Source of the DNA: Burkholderiaceae bacterium
GTDB lineage: Bacteria > Pseudomonadota > Gammaproteobacteria > Burkholderiales > Burkholderiaceae_C
Length of the DNA: 64,000 bases
Reading direction: 5' to 3'
NCBI GenBank assembly: GCA_024235855.1
Contig: JACKLN010000007.1
Span: 62,001 to 126,000, forward strand
Part shown: positions 1-8,399 of the stretch, in pieces
How positions within the stretch are numbered: the stretch's first letter is position 1
Layout of the letters: the number at the start of each line of letters is the position of its first letter
Notes under the pieces: model-generated
The model's database searches: none
Told to the model about the DNA's origin: nothing
The model's input: only the letters and a program-made list of their open reading frames with translations
Made by a program: the position numbers and the translations under genes

Positions 1-1
1 C

Positions 2-745
2 TTCGCGCTCGAGCTCGCCGGCCTGCCGGCCTGGCTGATCGCCCGCGACGGCATGCCGGCCGACGAGGCCGTGGCCTGGGACGGCCCGCTGCTGCTGGGC
101 CCGGGCATGCGCGCCGACCTGATCGTCGATGCCGCGCAGGCCGGCCGCTTCACGCTGCGCGACCGATTCGGCCGCGGCGAGCGGGTGCTGGCGCATCTGG
201 CCATCGAAGGCGCCGCCGCGGCCGGCTCGCCGCGGCCAGCCCCGCGGCCGGCCGCACACGAACCCCTGCCGGCCCCGGCGCTCGCCGACGCCCTGGCGCA
301 GCCGCTGGTCTTCGGTGGCGGCATGATGGGCATGGGCGGCTGGCCCGAAGACCCGCTGACCGAACGCGCCGCGCGCAAGCTGCGCCGCCTGTCGGGCAGC
401 CGCGAGGCCGACCCGGTGTGGAGCGTCAACGGCCACGCGCACATGGGCCGGCACGACGCGCACGCGCCGCTGTTCCGCGTGCCACGCGGGCGCACGGTGC
501 GCCTGCAGATGGCCAACCGCACGGCCTGGTGGCACCCGATCCACGTGCACGGCCACCACGTGAAGCTGCTGTCGCGCAACGGCCAGGCGCTGCCGGTGCA
601 GCCCTGGCGCGACACAGTGCTGCTGTCGCCGCGCGACACCGCCGAGGTGGCCTTCGTCGCCGACAACCCCGGGCGCTGGCTGGTCCACTGCCACGTGCTC
701 GAGCACCATGCCGGCGGCATGGGCGCGATGTTCGAGGTGACCTGA
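2..745 (+). CDS. Multicopper oxidase, C-terminal part (5' end outside window)
   Basis: The open frame is already running at base 2, so the gene starts upstream and only about 247 C-terminal residues are seen. They form the last cupredoxin domain of a multicopper oxidase: an HPIHVHGHH segment (type 2/3 copper ligands) and a closing HCHVLEHHAGGM segment that carries the His-Cys-His and axial Met ligands of the type 1 copper. These enzymes oxidise metals or organic substrates with O2, usually in the periplasm. A methionine- and glycine-rich stretch (MMGMGG) around residue 107 resembles the Met-rich loops of copper-tolerance oxidases, so a CueO/CopA-like copper role is possible but inferred. The gene is convergent with the GDSL gene downstream. 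Confidence 0.85.
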   Translation, partial: FALELAGLPAWLIARDGMPADEAVAWDGPLLLGPGMRADLIVDAAQAGRFTLRDRFGRGERVLAHLAIEGAAAAGSPRPAPRPAAHEPLPAPALADALAQPLVFGGGMMGMGGWPEDPLTERAARKLRRLSGSREADPVWSVNGHAHMGRHDAHAPLFRVPRGRTVRLQMANRTAWWHPIHVHGHHVKLLSRNGQALPVQPWRDTVLLSPRDTAEVAFVADNPGRWLVHCHVLEHHAGGMGAMFEVT

Positions 746-757
746 GCGGCGTCGCGC

Positions 758-1384
758 TCAGCGGCAGCGCTGCAGCACGGCGGCCGCCGCATCGGCCAGG
801 CGCGTGTAGCCGGCCCGGTTGGGGTGGATGGCGTCGGCCTTCAGCGCGTCGTCGCTCAGCACCTCGGCCACGACGTCGGGGATCACGTGCAGGTCGCCCA
901 CCAGGTCGTCGAACAGCGGGTGGTCGTCCAGCAGGCCCACGACGGCCGCCACGCTGGGCTGCGGCACGGCGAAGATCACCGGCACCGCGCCGGCGGCGCG
1001 CACACGCTCGGCCACCGCCTTCAGGTTGGCCCGCGTGCGCTCGGCCGGCACGCGGCGCAGCACGTCGTTGCCGCCGCTGGTGATCAGCACCAGGGCCGGC
1101 CGGTGTTCGGCCAACGCGTCGTCGATGCGCGCCAGCAGGCCGTCGCTGCGTTCGCCGTTGATGCCGCGCTGCACGACGGTGACGGCCTCGCCCAGGCGCT
1201 GCTGCAACTGTTCGGCGTAACCCTCGCCGTCGCCGCCCTGGCCGCGGGTGAGCGAGTCGCCGATGGCCAGCACGGTGGCGCCGGACGGCAAGTGGCAGCC
1301 GGCCAGCGGTGACTCGCCCCGCGAGCAAGCGGCCAGCGCTGCGGTGACCAGCAGCGCGGCCACGCCGGCCGCGACGCGCCTCAC
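758..1384 (-). CDS. GDSL/SGNH-family esterase, predicted lipoprotein
   Basis: A 208-residue protein with an N-terminal lipoprotein signal ending in LAAC (Cys at 20), so it is probably anchored to the outer membrane or exported. The mature part starts with the SGNH block I motif (GDSLTRGQGG), has GIN and GGND blocks (SGGND), and closes with DAIHPN, which supplies the catalytic Asp and His. It resembles TesA-type arylesterase/lysophospholipases; the substrate cannot be read from sequence. The start is GTG at 1384, overlapping the stop of the upstream flavoprotein gene (GTGA), so the two are translationally coupled. Confidence 0.85.
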   Translation of the reverse strand: MRRVAAGVAALLVTAALAACSRGESPLAGCHLPSGATVLAIGDSLTRGQGGDGEGYAEQLQQRLGEAVTVVQRGINGERSDGLLARIDDALAEHRPALVLITSGGNDVLRRVPAERTRANLKAVAERVRAAGAVPVIFAVPQPSVAAVVGLLDDHPLFDDLVGDLHVIPDVVAEVLSDDALKADAIHPNRAGYTRLADAAAAVLQRCR

Positions 1385-2823
1385 GCCCCTGGCCCGCAGT
1401 CCAGGCAGCGCTCCACCGGCGGCGGCCCCATGCGCAGTTCGCGCTGCAGTTCGCGCAGCGCGGTGCGCAGGCCTTCCTCGATCACCGGGTGGTAGAACGG
1501 GCTGTCGAGCATCTGCTGCACGGTGTCGCCGCGCTGCGCGCTCCAGGCCAGCAGGTGGCCGATGTGCTCGGCCGCCGGGCCGATCATCTCGGCACCCAGG
1601 AAACGGCCGGTGTCACGCTCGCCATAGACGTGCAGCGCCCCCTGGTTGACGCCCATCACGCGGCTGCGGCCCTGGTCCACGAAGGACACGGCGCCGATGG
1701 CGAAGGCGGTGCCCGCCGCCGTGAGCTCGGCATGGCTGGCGCCGGCCAGCATGACCTGCGGGCTGCTGAACACCACCGCCAGCGGCGCGCGGCGCGGGCG
1801 CACGCGCACGTCGGGCCAGCGGCCGGCGTTGTCGCCGGCGATGCGGCCGTCGTCGGCGGCCTCGTGCAGCAGCGGGCGATCCTCGGCGGCATCACCGGCG
1901 ATGAAGACCGGGCTGTCGCCGATCTGGCCGGTGCGGCGGTCGTAGACCGGCACGCCGCCGGCGTCCAGCGGCAGGCCGGTGGTCTCCAGGCCCAGGCCGT
2001 CGACGTTGGGCCGGCGGCCGGTGGCGGCCAGCAGCCACTCGAAGCGTTCTTCGTCGACGTGGCCTGCAGCGTCGGTGCAGCGCACGACGACGGCATCGCC
2101 CTCGCGCCGCGGCGCCAGGTGGTGTGCGTCCAGCGCCAGCGGCAGTTCGCCGGCGAAGACCTCGCGCGCCAGCGCCTGCAGTACCGGGTCGGTCAGCGGG
2201 CCGACGCGGCTGCGCCCGTACAGGCGCACGCGCACGCCCAGCCGGTGCAGCGCCTGCGCCAGTTCCAGCCCGATGACGCCGGTGCCCACCACCGCCACCG
2301 AGGCCGGCAGCGTGGCCCAGTCGAAGACGTCGTCGTTGACGATGAGGCGGTCGCCCAGCGCGTCGCGCCAGGCGGTGGGGAAGGCCGGGCGCGACCCGGT
2401 GGCGATGACGATGCGCCGGGCGTGCACGCGGGTGTGGCCGCCCACGTCCAGCGTGTGGCGGTCCAGGAAGCGCGCCCGGCCGAGCAGGCGCTGGCCCTCG
2501 GGCCAGCGGTCCACCGCGTCGGTGACGAAGCCGACGAAGCGGTCACGCTCGCCGCGCACGCGCGCCATCACCGCGGCGCCGTCCACCTGCGGCGGTCCGG
2601 CGGTGACACCGAAGCGCGAGGCGTGCGCGATGCCGTGCGCGGCATCGGCCGCCGCGATCAGCAGCTTGCTGGGCATGCAGCCCACGCGCGCGCAGGTGGT
2701 GCCGTAGGGCCCGTGCTGGATGCTCAGCACCGACGGCGTGTGCGCCAGCGCGGCACGGTAGGCGCCCATGCCGGCGGTGCCGGCCCCGAGGACGGCGACG
2801 TCGACCTCGCGCAGCGTGCTCAC
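1381..2823 (-). CDS. Dihydrolipoamide dehydrogenase-like flavoprotein disulfide reductase
   Basis: A 480-residue class I pyridine nucleotide-disulfide oxidoreductase. It has an N-terminal FAD-binding GAGTAGMGAY fold, a redox-active pair in TTCARVGCMPSK (Cys44 and Cys49), a second nucleotide fold (VVGTGVIGLE), the FIAGDAA FAD motif near residue 310, and an HPVIEEGLR end that places the catalytic His-Glu. Known relatives reduce lipoyl groups with NAD. No 2-oxoacid dehydrogenase subunits are nearby and the usual NVGC is RVGC here, so it may be a paralogue with another disulfide substrate. An extra CxxC (CLDC) lies at the C-terminus. The GTG start at 2823 overlaps the stop of the YHS gene; the gene lies in the middle of a three-gene operon. 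Confidence 0.8.
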   Translation of the reverse strand: MSTLREVDVAVLGAGTAGMGAYRAALAHTPSVLSIQHGPYGTTCARVGCMPSKLLIAAADAAHGIAHASRFGVTAGPPQVDGAAVMARVRGERDRFVGFVTDAVDRWPEGQRLLGRARFLDRHTLDVGGHTRVHARRIVIATGSRPAFPTAWRDALGDRLIVNDDVFDWATLPASVAVVGTGVIGLELAQALHRLGVRVRLYGRSRVGPLTDPVLQALAREVFAGELPLALDAHHLAPRREGDAVVVRCTDAAGHVDEERFEWLLAATGRRPNVDGLGLETTGLPLDAGGVPVYDRRTGQIGDSPVFIAGDAAEDRPLLHEAADDGRIAGDNAGRWPDVRVRPRRAPLAVVFSSPQVMLAGASHAELTAAGTAFAIGAVSFVDQGRSRVMGVNQGALHVYGERDTGRFLGAEMIGPAAEHIGHLLAWSAQRGDTVQQMLDSPFYHPVIEEGLRTALRELQRELRMGPPPVERCLDCGPGA

Positions 2824-3425
2824 TGGGGTTTCGCCTTCGCCGCAGCCACCATGGCCGCCAGTTCCTCGCCGGTCTTGTAGTGCGGCACCCGGAACACCAG
2901 GCGCTTGACACGCTGCACCAGGCTGTTGCTGCCGGCGATCTCGTCGCGCCAGTAGCCGTCGGCCCAGGCGATGTAGGCCGGCACGTCCAGCTCGAAGGCC
3001 GCCTTCGAGCCCTGGCCGCCGAAGATGTAGAGCTTCCCGTCGATGATGCGCCAGCTGTCGGCGTCGCCGCCCCAGGGGATGGCGTAGGCGATGCCGTTGG
3101 CGCAGAAGCCGCCGTACTGCGGCAGGTAGGTCGCCGGCGCGGCGTCGAACAGCGCCTTGTGCTCGGCGGTGGCGAAGTGCAGCGTCACGCCTTCGTGGGT
3201 GCTGCTGAACCGGGGATCGCCCTGCCGGTGGCGGCCTTCGGTGAAGTAGGCCACCACGTCGGCGCCCTTCAACAGCACCCGGTCCTGGCCGGCCATGTCG
3301 ACCGCGTTGACCGGGCTGTACGCGCCGGAGGGATTCTGCGTGACCAGGGCGGTGCAGCCGCCCAGCAGGGCCAGGGACAAGACCGCTGCAGCGGCCAGGC
3401 GAGGAAGACGGGGACGTGTCGGCAT
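2820..3425 (-). CDS. YHS domain-containing lipoprotein
   Basis: A 201-residue protein. The start at 3425 is chosen because it yields a clean lipoprotein signal ending LGGC (Cys near 21). The mature part is a YHS-type domain (KGADVVAYF followed by YGGFCANGIAYA), a fold linked to metal binding in copper and heavy-metal proteins, although the function of secreted YHS proteins is not settled. It is first of an operon with the LPD-like and GDSL genes (4-base overlaps) and divergent from plsC. A much longer open frame extends upstream but runs antisense through plsC and lacks the signal peptide, so it is not used. Confidence 0.8.
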   Translation of the reverse strand: MPTRPRLPRLAAAAVLSLALLGGCTALVTQNPSGAYSPVNAVDMAGQDRVLLKGADVVAYFTEGRHRQGDPRFSSTHEGVTLHFATAEHKALFDAAPATYLPQYGGFCANGIAYAIPWGGDADSWRIIDGKLYIFGGQGSKAAFELDVPAYIAWADGYWRDEIAGSNSLVQRVKRLVFRVPHYKTGEELAAMVAAAKAKPQ

Positions 3426-3476
3426 GACGGGTTCGGTCGGATCGGACGCACCGAGCTTACGGCTAGCATGGCAACC

Positions 3477-4103
3477 ATGTCGCGCGCCGAGTTGATGGGG
3501 GCGCTGCTGTCCTTCATCGCCCGCCTGATCACCGGGGCGCAGGGACACTGGCTGGGCGTGCCGCCCAAGGCCGAGCAGCGCATCTACTTCGCCAACCACC
3601 AGAGCCACCTGGACTGGGTGCTGATCTGGGCCGCGCTGCCGCGCGAGCTGCGCGCCACGACGCGGCCGATCGCGGCCAAGGACTACTGGACCTCGGGCCG
3701 CTTCAAGCACTGGATCACCCGCGAGGTGTTCAACGCCGTGTACGTGAACCGCGCCCGCACGGCCGACGAGGACCCGCTGGAGCCGCTGGTGGACGCGCTG
3801 AGGAACGGCGATTCGCTGGTGATCTTCCCGGAAGGCACACGCAGCAACAAGGGCGAGCCGCAGCCCTTCAAGAGCGGCCTGTACCACCTCGCCGAGCAGT
3901 TCCCCGCCGTGCCGCTGGTGCCCTGCTGGATCGACAACGTGCAGCGCGTGATGCCCAAGGGCGAGGTCGTGCCGGTGCCCATCCTGTGCACCGCCACCTT
4001 CGGCGCGCCGCTGCATCTGACGCCGGGCGAGGACAAGCGCGACTTCCTGCGCCGCGCGCGGGACGCGGTGGTGGCGCTACGACCCGCGGGCTCGGGGGCC
4101 TGA
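3477..4103 (+). CDS. plsC: 1-acyl-sn-glycerol-3-phosphate acyltransferase
   Basis: About 208 residues. It contains the acyltransferase block I motif NHQSHLD (catalytic HxxxxD) and block III FPEGTRS, the phosphate-binding motif. The family transfers an acyl chain to lysophosphatidic acid at the inner membrane, giving phosphatidic acid; the protein is closer to the short soluble PlsC-like group than to long membrane forms. ATG 3468 and ATG 3477 are both possible. I choose 3477 because a TAGCAT hexamer ends 7 nt upstream and there is no Shine-Dalgarno, as at several other first genes here. The next gene, cdsA, uses the product and begins 3 bases after the stop, so both steps towards CDP-diacylglycerol are coupled. 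Confidence 0.85.
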   Translation: MSRAELMGALLSFIARLITGAQGHWLGVPPKAEQRIYFANHQSHLDWVLIWAALPRELRATTRPIAAKDYWTSGRFKHWITREVFNAVYVNRARTADEDPLEPLVDALRNGDSLVIFPEGTRSNKGEPQPFKSGLYHLAEQFPAVPLVPCWIDNVQRVMPKGEVVPVPILCTATFGAPLHLTPGEDKRDFLRRARDAVVALRPAGSGA

Positions 4104-4106
4104 TCG

Positions 4107-5066
4107 ATGGGGCGCCTGCGAGAGCTCGGCGTCGACCAGCAGGTGGCCCTGCTGTTCGTGGTGCTCTTCGGGCTACTGGTGCTGGCCACCGCCGCCGCGC
4201 TGCTGTGGAGCGTGCGCCACGACGACCACCCGGCCGCCCCGCGCCTCAAGCGCGACCTGCGCGCGCTGTGGGTGGGCACCTGCGTGTTCTGGGCCGCGTG
4301 GATCTCGGGCCCGCTGGGCGCCACGCTGCTGTTCGGCGTGCTGAGCTTCCTGGCGCTGCGCGAGCTGATCACGCTGGTGCACACGCGCCGCGGCGACCAC
4401 CGCAGCCTGATCCTGGCCTTCTTCGTCATCCTGCCGCTGCAGTACGTGCTGGTGGGCACACGGCACTTCGACCTCTTCACGGTGCTGATCCCGGTCTATG
4501 CCTTCCTGGCCATCCCGGTGGCGTCGGCACTGGCCGGCGACCCGCAGCGCTTCCTGGAGCGCAACGCCAAGATCCAGTGGGGCATCATGGTCTGCGTCTA
4601 CGGGCTCAGCCACGCACCGGCGCTGCTGCTGCTGGACTTCCCGCGCCAGGCCGGGCGCGGCGCCTTCCTCGTGTTCTTCCTCGTCGTCGTGGCCGCGGCG
4701 GCCCAGCTGGTGCAGGAGGCGGCCAGCCGCTGGCTGCGGCGGCGGCCGGTGGCGCGGCACATCGACCGCTCGTTCTCCTACCGCGCCTGGCTGCTGGGCG
4801 CGCTGGCCGCGGGGCTGGCCGGCGCGCTGCTGTACTGGAGCACGCCCTTCAAGCCGCCGCAGGCGCTGGCGCTGGGCTTCATCGCCGGTGGCGCCGGCAC
4901 GCTGGGCGACCTGGTGATGCGCGCGCTGAAGAAGGACGCCGGCGTGCGCACCTGGGGCAACCGCGATTCGCTCACCGGCGCCGTGGGCCTGCTCGACCGG
5001 CTGGCGCCGCTGTGCTTCGCGGCGCCGGTGTTCTTCCACGCCGTGCGCTGGTACTTCCGTGTCTGA
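4107..5066 (+). CDS. cdsA: Phosphatidate cytidylyltransferase
   Basis: A 319-residue polytopic membrane protein with about eight hydrophobic helices. The C-terminal part carries the CdsA signature: GDLVMRALKKDAG, then a conserved aromatic region and LLDRL, which bind Mg2+ and CTP. It makes CDP-diacylglycerol from phosphatidic acid and CTP. Coupling with plsC directly upstream supports the call. Its last codons overlap a possible GTG start of ruvC. Confidence 0.88.
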   Translation: MGRLRELGVDQQVALLFVVLFGLLVLATAAALLWSVRHDDHPAAPRLKRDLRALWVGTCVFWAAWISGPLGATLLFGVLSFLALRELITLVHTRRGDHRSLILAFFVILPLQYVLVGTRHFDLFTVLIPVYAFLAIPVASALAGDPQRFLERNAKIQWGIMVCVYGLSHAPALLLLDFPRQAGRGAFLVFFLVVVAAAAQLVQEAASRWLRRRPVARHIDRSFSYRAWLLGALAAGLAGALLYWSTPFKPPQALALGFIAGGAGTLGDLVMRALKKDAGVRTWGNRDSLTGAVGLLDRLAPLCFAAPVFFHAVRWYFRV

Positions 5067-5082
5067 GCCCCGCACCGCCCCC

Positions 5083-5631
5083 ATGCGCATCCTCGGCATC
5101 GATCCCGGCCTGCAGCGGACCGGCTTTGGCGTCATCGAGGCCGACGGCCCGCGCCTGCGCTACGTGGCCAGCGGCACCATCGGCACGCTGGAGGCGCCAC
5201 GCGGCGACCTGCCCGGCCGCCTGAAGCTCATCTTCGCCGGCGTACGCGAGGTGGTGCAGGCCTACGCGCCGCACTGCGCGTCGGTGGAGATCGTGTTCGT
5301 CAACGTCAACCCGCAGAGCACGCTGCTGCTGGGCCAGGCGCGCGGCGCGGCGCTGGCGGCGCTGGTGGCCGGCGACCTGCCAGTGGCGGAGTACACCGCA
5401 CTGCAGATGAAGAAGGCGGTGGTCGGCCAGGGCCTCGCGCAGAAGGCGCAGGTGCAGACCATGGTGCAGCGGCTGCTGGGGCTGACGGCGCCGCCGGGCA
5501 AGGATGCGGCCGATGCGCTGGGGCTGGCCATCACGCATGCCCATGCGGGCACGTCGCTGGCCGCGCTGGGCGCTGCCGCGACACTCAGCCGCCGCCAGCA
5601 CGCGCAGTACCGCAAGGGGCGCGCGTACTGA
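5083..5631 (+). CDS. ruvC: Crossover junction endodeoxyribonuclease RuvC
   Basis: A 182-residue Holliday-junction resolvase. The start at 5083 gives the usual N-terminus MRILGIDPGL with catalytic Asp7; the other acidic residues lie in VEIVFVN (Glu69) and KDAADALG near the C-terminus. LLLGQARGAAL is the conserved DNA-binding segment. A GTG at 5059 would add eight residues and overlap cdsA. ruvA and ruvB are not in the window. The stop codon TGA abuts the rdgC stop on the other strand, forming an 8-bp palindrome. Confidence 0.93.
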   Translation: MRILGIDPGLQRTGFGVIEADGPRLRYVASGTIGTLEAPRGDLPGRLKLIFAGVREVVQAYAPHCASVEIVFVNVNPQSTLLLGQARGAALAALVAGDLPVAEYTALQMKKAVVGQGLAQKAQVQTMVQRLLGLTAPPGKDAADALGLAITHAHAGTSLAALGAAATLSRRQHAQYRKGRAY

Positions 5632-6579
5632 TCAGAACGGCGCCTCGCCGGCCGGCACGGCGCCGGCCTCCGCGGCTGCGGCCGGCTGGCGGTCATTGAG
5701 GCCACCGAGCGCCTCCACAAGGTCGGGCAGCAGCCGCCGCAGTTCGCCGGTGAACAGCGCCACGTCGGCGTCGAAGCCCTCGTCGCCGCCGGCATCGGTC
5801 TCCAGGCCGTCGACGAACTGCAACCGCTTGAGCGTGAGCCCCTCGGTGAGCACGACCGACACACGGCCGCCCCAGGTCAGCGCCAGCTGGGTCGGGCGTT
5901 TGCCTTCGCGGATGTGGGCCACCACTTCGTCGGTGTCCAGCGTGTGACGGGCGAAGCGCACGGTGGCCTTTTCGCCCTCGGGCTGCTTGAGTTCGCAGTC
6001 GCGGTCGATCGTGAAGCCGCGCGGCGCCTCGCGCTCGGCCAGCCAGCCGGCCATCGCCGTGGCGGGTGCCAGCGCCGTGTCCAGCGGCTCCAGGCGCAGG
6101 CCGCCGCCCAGGGCCTCGAGCAGCGGCGTCACCACCGCGTCGGCGCGCTTGGTGCTCGCGGTGCCGATCCACACGTACCCGGCCTGCGGGTCCACCCACA
6201 CCGTGGTGTCGGCGCGCTTGGGGAAGGCGCGTGGCAGCAGCGTGTGCACCAGCTCCTCCTTCAGTTCGCGCTTGGCCTTGCCCTTGGGGCGGCGGCCGGT
6301 CTGCTGCTCCAGCACGTCCAGCTTGGCTTCCAGCTCCTGGCGGATCACGCCGCCGGGCACGGCGCGTGTCTCGCGGCGCTGGCGCAGCACCATCTGGCCC
6401 CCCACGGCTTCGGCCAGCGGGCCATGCTCCTCGCCGCGCGGCGGCACCCAGCCGGCGCTGTCCACCGTCGTCGGCCCGCCCTCGACGAAGGGCGCGGCCT
6501 GCAGCCTGGCCTCGATCTCGGCCAGGCCGGGCACGGTCCAGTGGGCGATGCGGTAGACGAGCGCGTTCTTGAAGAGCAT
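5632..6579 (-). CDS. rdgC: Recombination-associated protein RdgC
   Basis: A 315-residue protein starting MLFKNALVYRI, the usual start of RdgC. RdgC forms a ring-shaped dimer on double-stranded DNA and restrains RecA; it is common in beta- and gammaproteobacteria. The basic segment near residues 105-115 (RRPKGKAKRELKE) and GGLNDRQP at the end match the family. The upstream open frame extends without a good start, so the conserved ATG at 6579 is used. It is directly convergent with ruvC, so two recombination genes share one terminator region. Confidence 0.9.
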   Translation of the reverse strand: MLFKNALVYRIAHWTVPGLAEIEARLQAAPFVEGGPTTVDSAGWVPPRGEEHGPLAEAVGGQMVLRQRRETRAVPGGVIRQELEAKLDVLEQQTGRRPKGKAKRELKEELVHTLLPRAFPKRADTTVWVDPQAGYVWIGTASTKRADAVVTPLLEALGGGLRLEPLDTALAPATAMAGWLAEREAPRGFTIDRDCELKQPEGEKATVRFARHTLDTDEVVAHIREGKRPTQLALTWGGRVSVVLTEGLTLKRLQFVDGLETDAGGDEGFDADVALFTGELRRLLPDLVEALGGLNDRQPAAAAEAGAVPAGEAPF

Positions 6580-6643
6580 GCGGGCACAGGGTCGGGAGCG
6601 GTCGGGGCCGCGAGTGTAGGGCCCGTGGCTTGGCCGCCCCGGC

Positions 6644-7483
6644 TCAGCCCGAGCGCTGGGGCGGGCGCATGCTGGCGCAGGGGTCGGCGCGCCGGGCCGC
6701 CGGCACGTGCACGATGCGGTCGTAGGCCGTGGTGGTGTCGCCGGCCTCCAGCACGCCGATGGCCTGGCAGCGGGCCCGGGCGGCGGGCGACAGCCAGCGC
6801 GGCACGCCCACGTCGGTGCGCACATGGCCGTTGCCGGCCAGCAGCAGCACGCCGCGGTCGATGTGCGCCTCCACGGCGCGCGCCATCTGCTGGTCGCGCG
6901 CGACCTGGATCAGCGCCATCCGGGCCGCCAGGTCGGCGCCCACGTGCCCGCAGTGGCTGGCCTCGATGCTGTGCGTGTGGGCGGCCAGCACGTCCGGCGG
7001 CACGTCGGCCTCGAACCCGTGCACGGCCAGGCCGTCGCGCATCAGCGCCCGGCCCTCGGCACGACCCACGTTGGCCGCCACCAGCGGCAGGCCCAGGTGC
7101 AGCGCGCGGTCGATGAACGGGCGGTAGAAGCGCCAGTCCCAGCCACCGCGCGACGCGCCGGCCGGGCGCGCGGCCAGCACAGCATCGACGAAGGCCCGGC
7201 CGTCCGGGGCGGCACGGGCCGCCTGCAGCCGGTCGATGGCGGCCTGGTCGCCGCGGTCGAACATCTCCAGCACGATGGCCGGGCGCGCGCCGCGCGCCAG
7301 CCAGGCATCGACCGCGGCCAGGCGCAGGGCGTGCCCGTCGGCGTTGTCGTGCACCTCGCCCAGCAGCACACCGGGCTGCCCGCCGATCAGCGACGCCGCC
7401 TCGTGCCGGTGGGCGGAGGACGCACAGCCCCCCAGGCCGGCGGCGGCAGCCGCCAGCAGCCATCGGCGGCGGTTGGTGGGCAT
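6644..7483 (-). CDS. chaN: ChaN family haem-binding lipoprotein
   Basis: A 279-residue protein with an N-terminal signal ending in LGGC (Cys near 20). The mature part begins with LLGEVHDNADGH, the typical ChaN/DUF399 entry motif, and later has DWRFYRPFID and LLAGNGHVRTD. Family members bind haem, sometimes as stacked dimers, and are iron-regulated outer-membrane lipoproteins. It is last of a short operon beginning with hemP and therefore probably under Fur control. I infer a role in haem uptake or sensing; no TonB receptor is encoded beside it. Confidence 0.85.
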   Translation of the reverse strand: MPTNRRRWLLAAAAAGLGGCASSAHRHEAASLIGGQPGVLLGEVHDNADGHALRLAAVDAWLARGARPAIVLEMFDRGDQAAIDRLQAARAAPDGRAFVDAVLAARPAGASRGGWDWRFYRPFIDRALHLGLPLVAANVGRAEGRALMRDGLAVHGFEADVPPDVLAAHTHSIEASHCGHVGADLAARMALIQVARDQQMARAVEAHIDRGVLLLAGNGHVRTDVGVPRWLSPAARARCQAIGVLEAGDTTTAYDRIVHVPAARRADPCASMRPPQRSG

Positions 7484-7491
7484 GGGAGGGG

Positions 7492-7812
7492 TCAGTGCAG
7501 GTACGTTGTGTCGGGGAGAGTATGGACCGGCTCGGCACCACCCGGCGCCTGCCCGCCCTGCGCCAGCACCCCCCAGCGACCGTGCAGCCGCGCCGCCACT
7601 TGGCGCAGGGCGGGTGGCAGGGCCGGGTGGCGCTGCAGGAAGAACAGGTTGGAGACGATCTTGCGCGCCGTCAGGCGCTGCAGTGTGCCGGGGTCGACCC
7701 GGGCCGCGGGTTCGGGTGCGGCGTGGCCGGTCATCAGCGCCAGGGTGGCCGCCAGCAGGCCGATGGCGCAGGGCAGTTCGTCGTCGTCGCGTGCGTCGTC
7801 ACGGAAGTTCAT
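7492..7812 (-). CDS. Hypothetical protein in the hemP-chaN operon
   Basis: A 106-residue protein not recognised as a named family. It has one hydrophobic stretch (AIGLLAATLALMTG, about residues 15-28) that may be a membrane anchor or uncleaved signal, then a charged helical region (RLTARKIVSNLFFLQRHP). The ATG at 7812 is used; it overlaps the previous gene by 14 bases, and the stop lies 8 bases before chaN, so it is co-transcribed with the haem genes. Function unknown; an iron/haem role is inferred only from position. Confidence 0.6.
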   Translation of the reverse strand: MNFRDDARDDDELPCAIGLLAATLALMTGHAAPEPAARVDPGTLQRLTARKIVSNLFFLQRHPALPPALRQVAARLHGRWGVLAQGGQAPGGAEPVHTLPDTTYLH

Positions 7813-8143
7813 GGCGGGGTCCACTTGGAATCTGGGTCGTGGCGACCGGCCTTGCCGGGCCCGTCGTGATCGCCACGGGCAGGTGGCGCAGGGCGTCGCG
7901 CAGCGCCTGCGCCTCGATGGCGTGGCGCAGGGCGGCGGCACGCAGGCGGGTCAGTTGACGCCGCATCGCGGCGAGGGCGGCGGCATGGTCGGCCGCCTGC
8001 TGCGCCGCGCGGGCCTGGACGCCGGCCAGGTGGCGGCCCAGCACGGCGTTCTCGTGGGACAGCGCCACCACCTGGTCCAGCGCCGCCCGCAGCGCCGGGT
8101 CGTGCCATTCCCCCGGCGGGACTGCTTGATCGCGCGTGCGCAT
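7799..8143 (-). CDS. Hypothetical helical protein downstream of hemP
   Basis: A 114-residue protein of unknown function. Residues 16-90 are almost entirely alanine-, leucine- and arginine-rich with heptad-like spacing (LDQVVALSHENAVLGRHLAG), so a coiled coil is likely. The ATG at 8143 lies 10 bases downstream of the hemP stop and the end overlaps the next gene by 14 bases, indicating one transcript. An in-frame extension to 8677 would run antisense through hemP and is rejected. Confidence 0.55.
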   Translation of the reverse strand: MRTRDQAVPPGEWHDPALRAALDQVVALSHENAVLGRHLAGVQARAAQQAADHAAALAAMRRQLTRLRAAALRHAIEAQALRDALRHLPVAITTGPARPVATTQIPSGPRHELP

Positions 8144-8153
8144 GGCGGACGAC

Positions 8154-8393
8154 CTACTTGGTGAGGATGAGCTTGCCCAGGGCCGTGACGCGCAGGCGGT
8201 AGACGGCGTCCCCGTGCACGATCTCCAGCACCTGGCCCCGGCCCAGCAGGTCGCCGCTGCGCAGGCGCCGGGGTCCGGACTCGACGCCCCACACGGCGTC
8301 TTGGCCGGCTTGCAGCGTCCGGGGCGACGCGCTCGGCGCGGCATCCGAGGTCGTTGTCGGGTTGTCGGACGGCACACGATGAGTCGAACGCAT
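8154..8393 (-). CDS. hemP: Hemin uptake protein HemP
   Basis: A 79-residue protein whose last 34 residues match HemP (GDLLGRGQVLEIVHGDAVYR, then LRVTALGKLILTK). HemP is a small iron-regulated protein encoded at the head of haem-uptake operons; in Burkholderia it has been reported to promote expression of the haem receptor. The N-terminal half is low-complexity and variable. A TACAGT hexamer ends 6 nt before the ATG with TTGCAA 17 bp further up and a Fur-like palindrome between them, so the gene is probably leaderless and iron-repressed. ChaN is the only other recognisable haem gene in the operon. Confidence 0.85.
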   Translation of the reverse strand: MRSTHRVPSDNPTTTSDAAPSASPRTLQAGQDAVWGVESGPRRLRSGDLLGRGQVLEIVHGDAVYRLRVTALGKLILTK

Positions 8394-8399
8394 GGCCCG

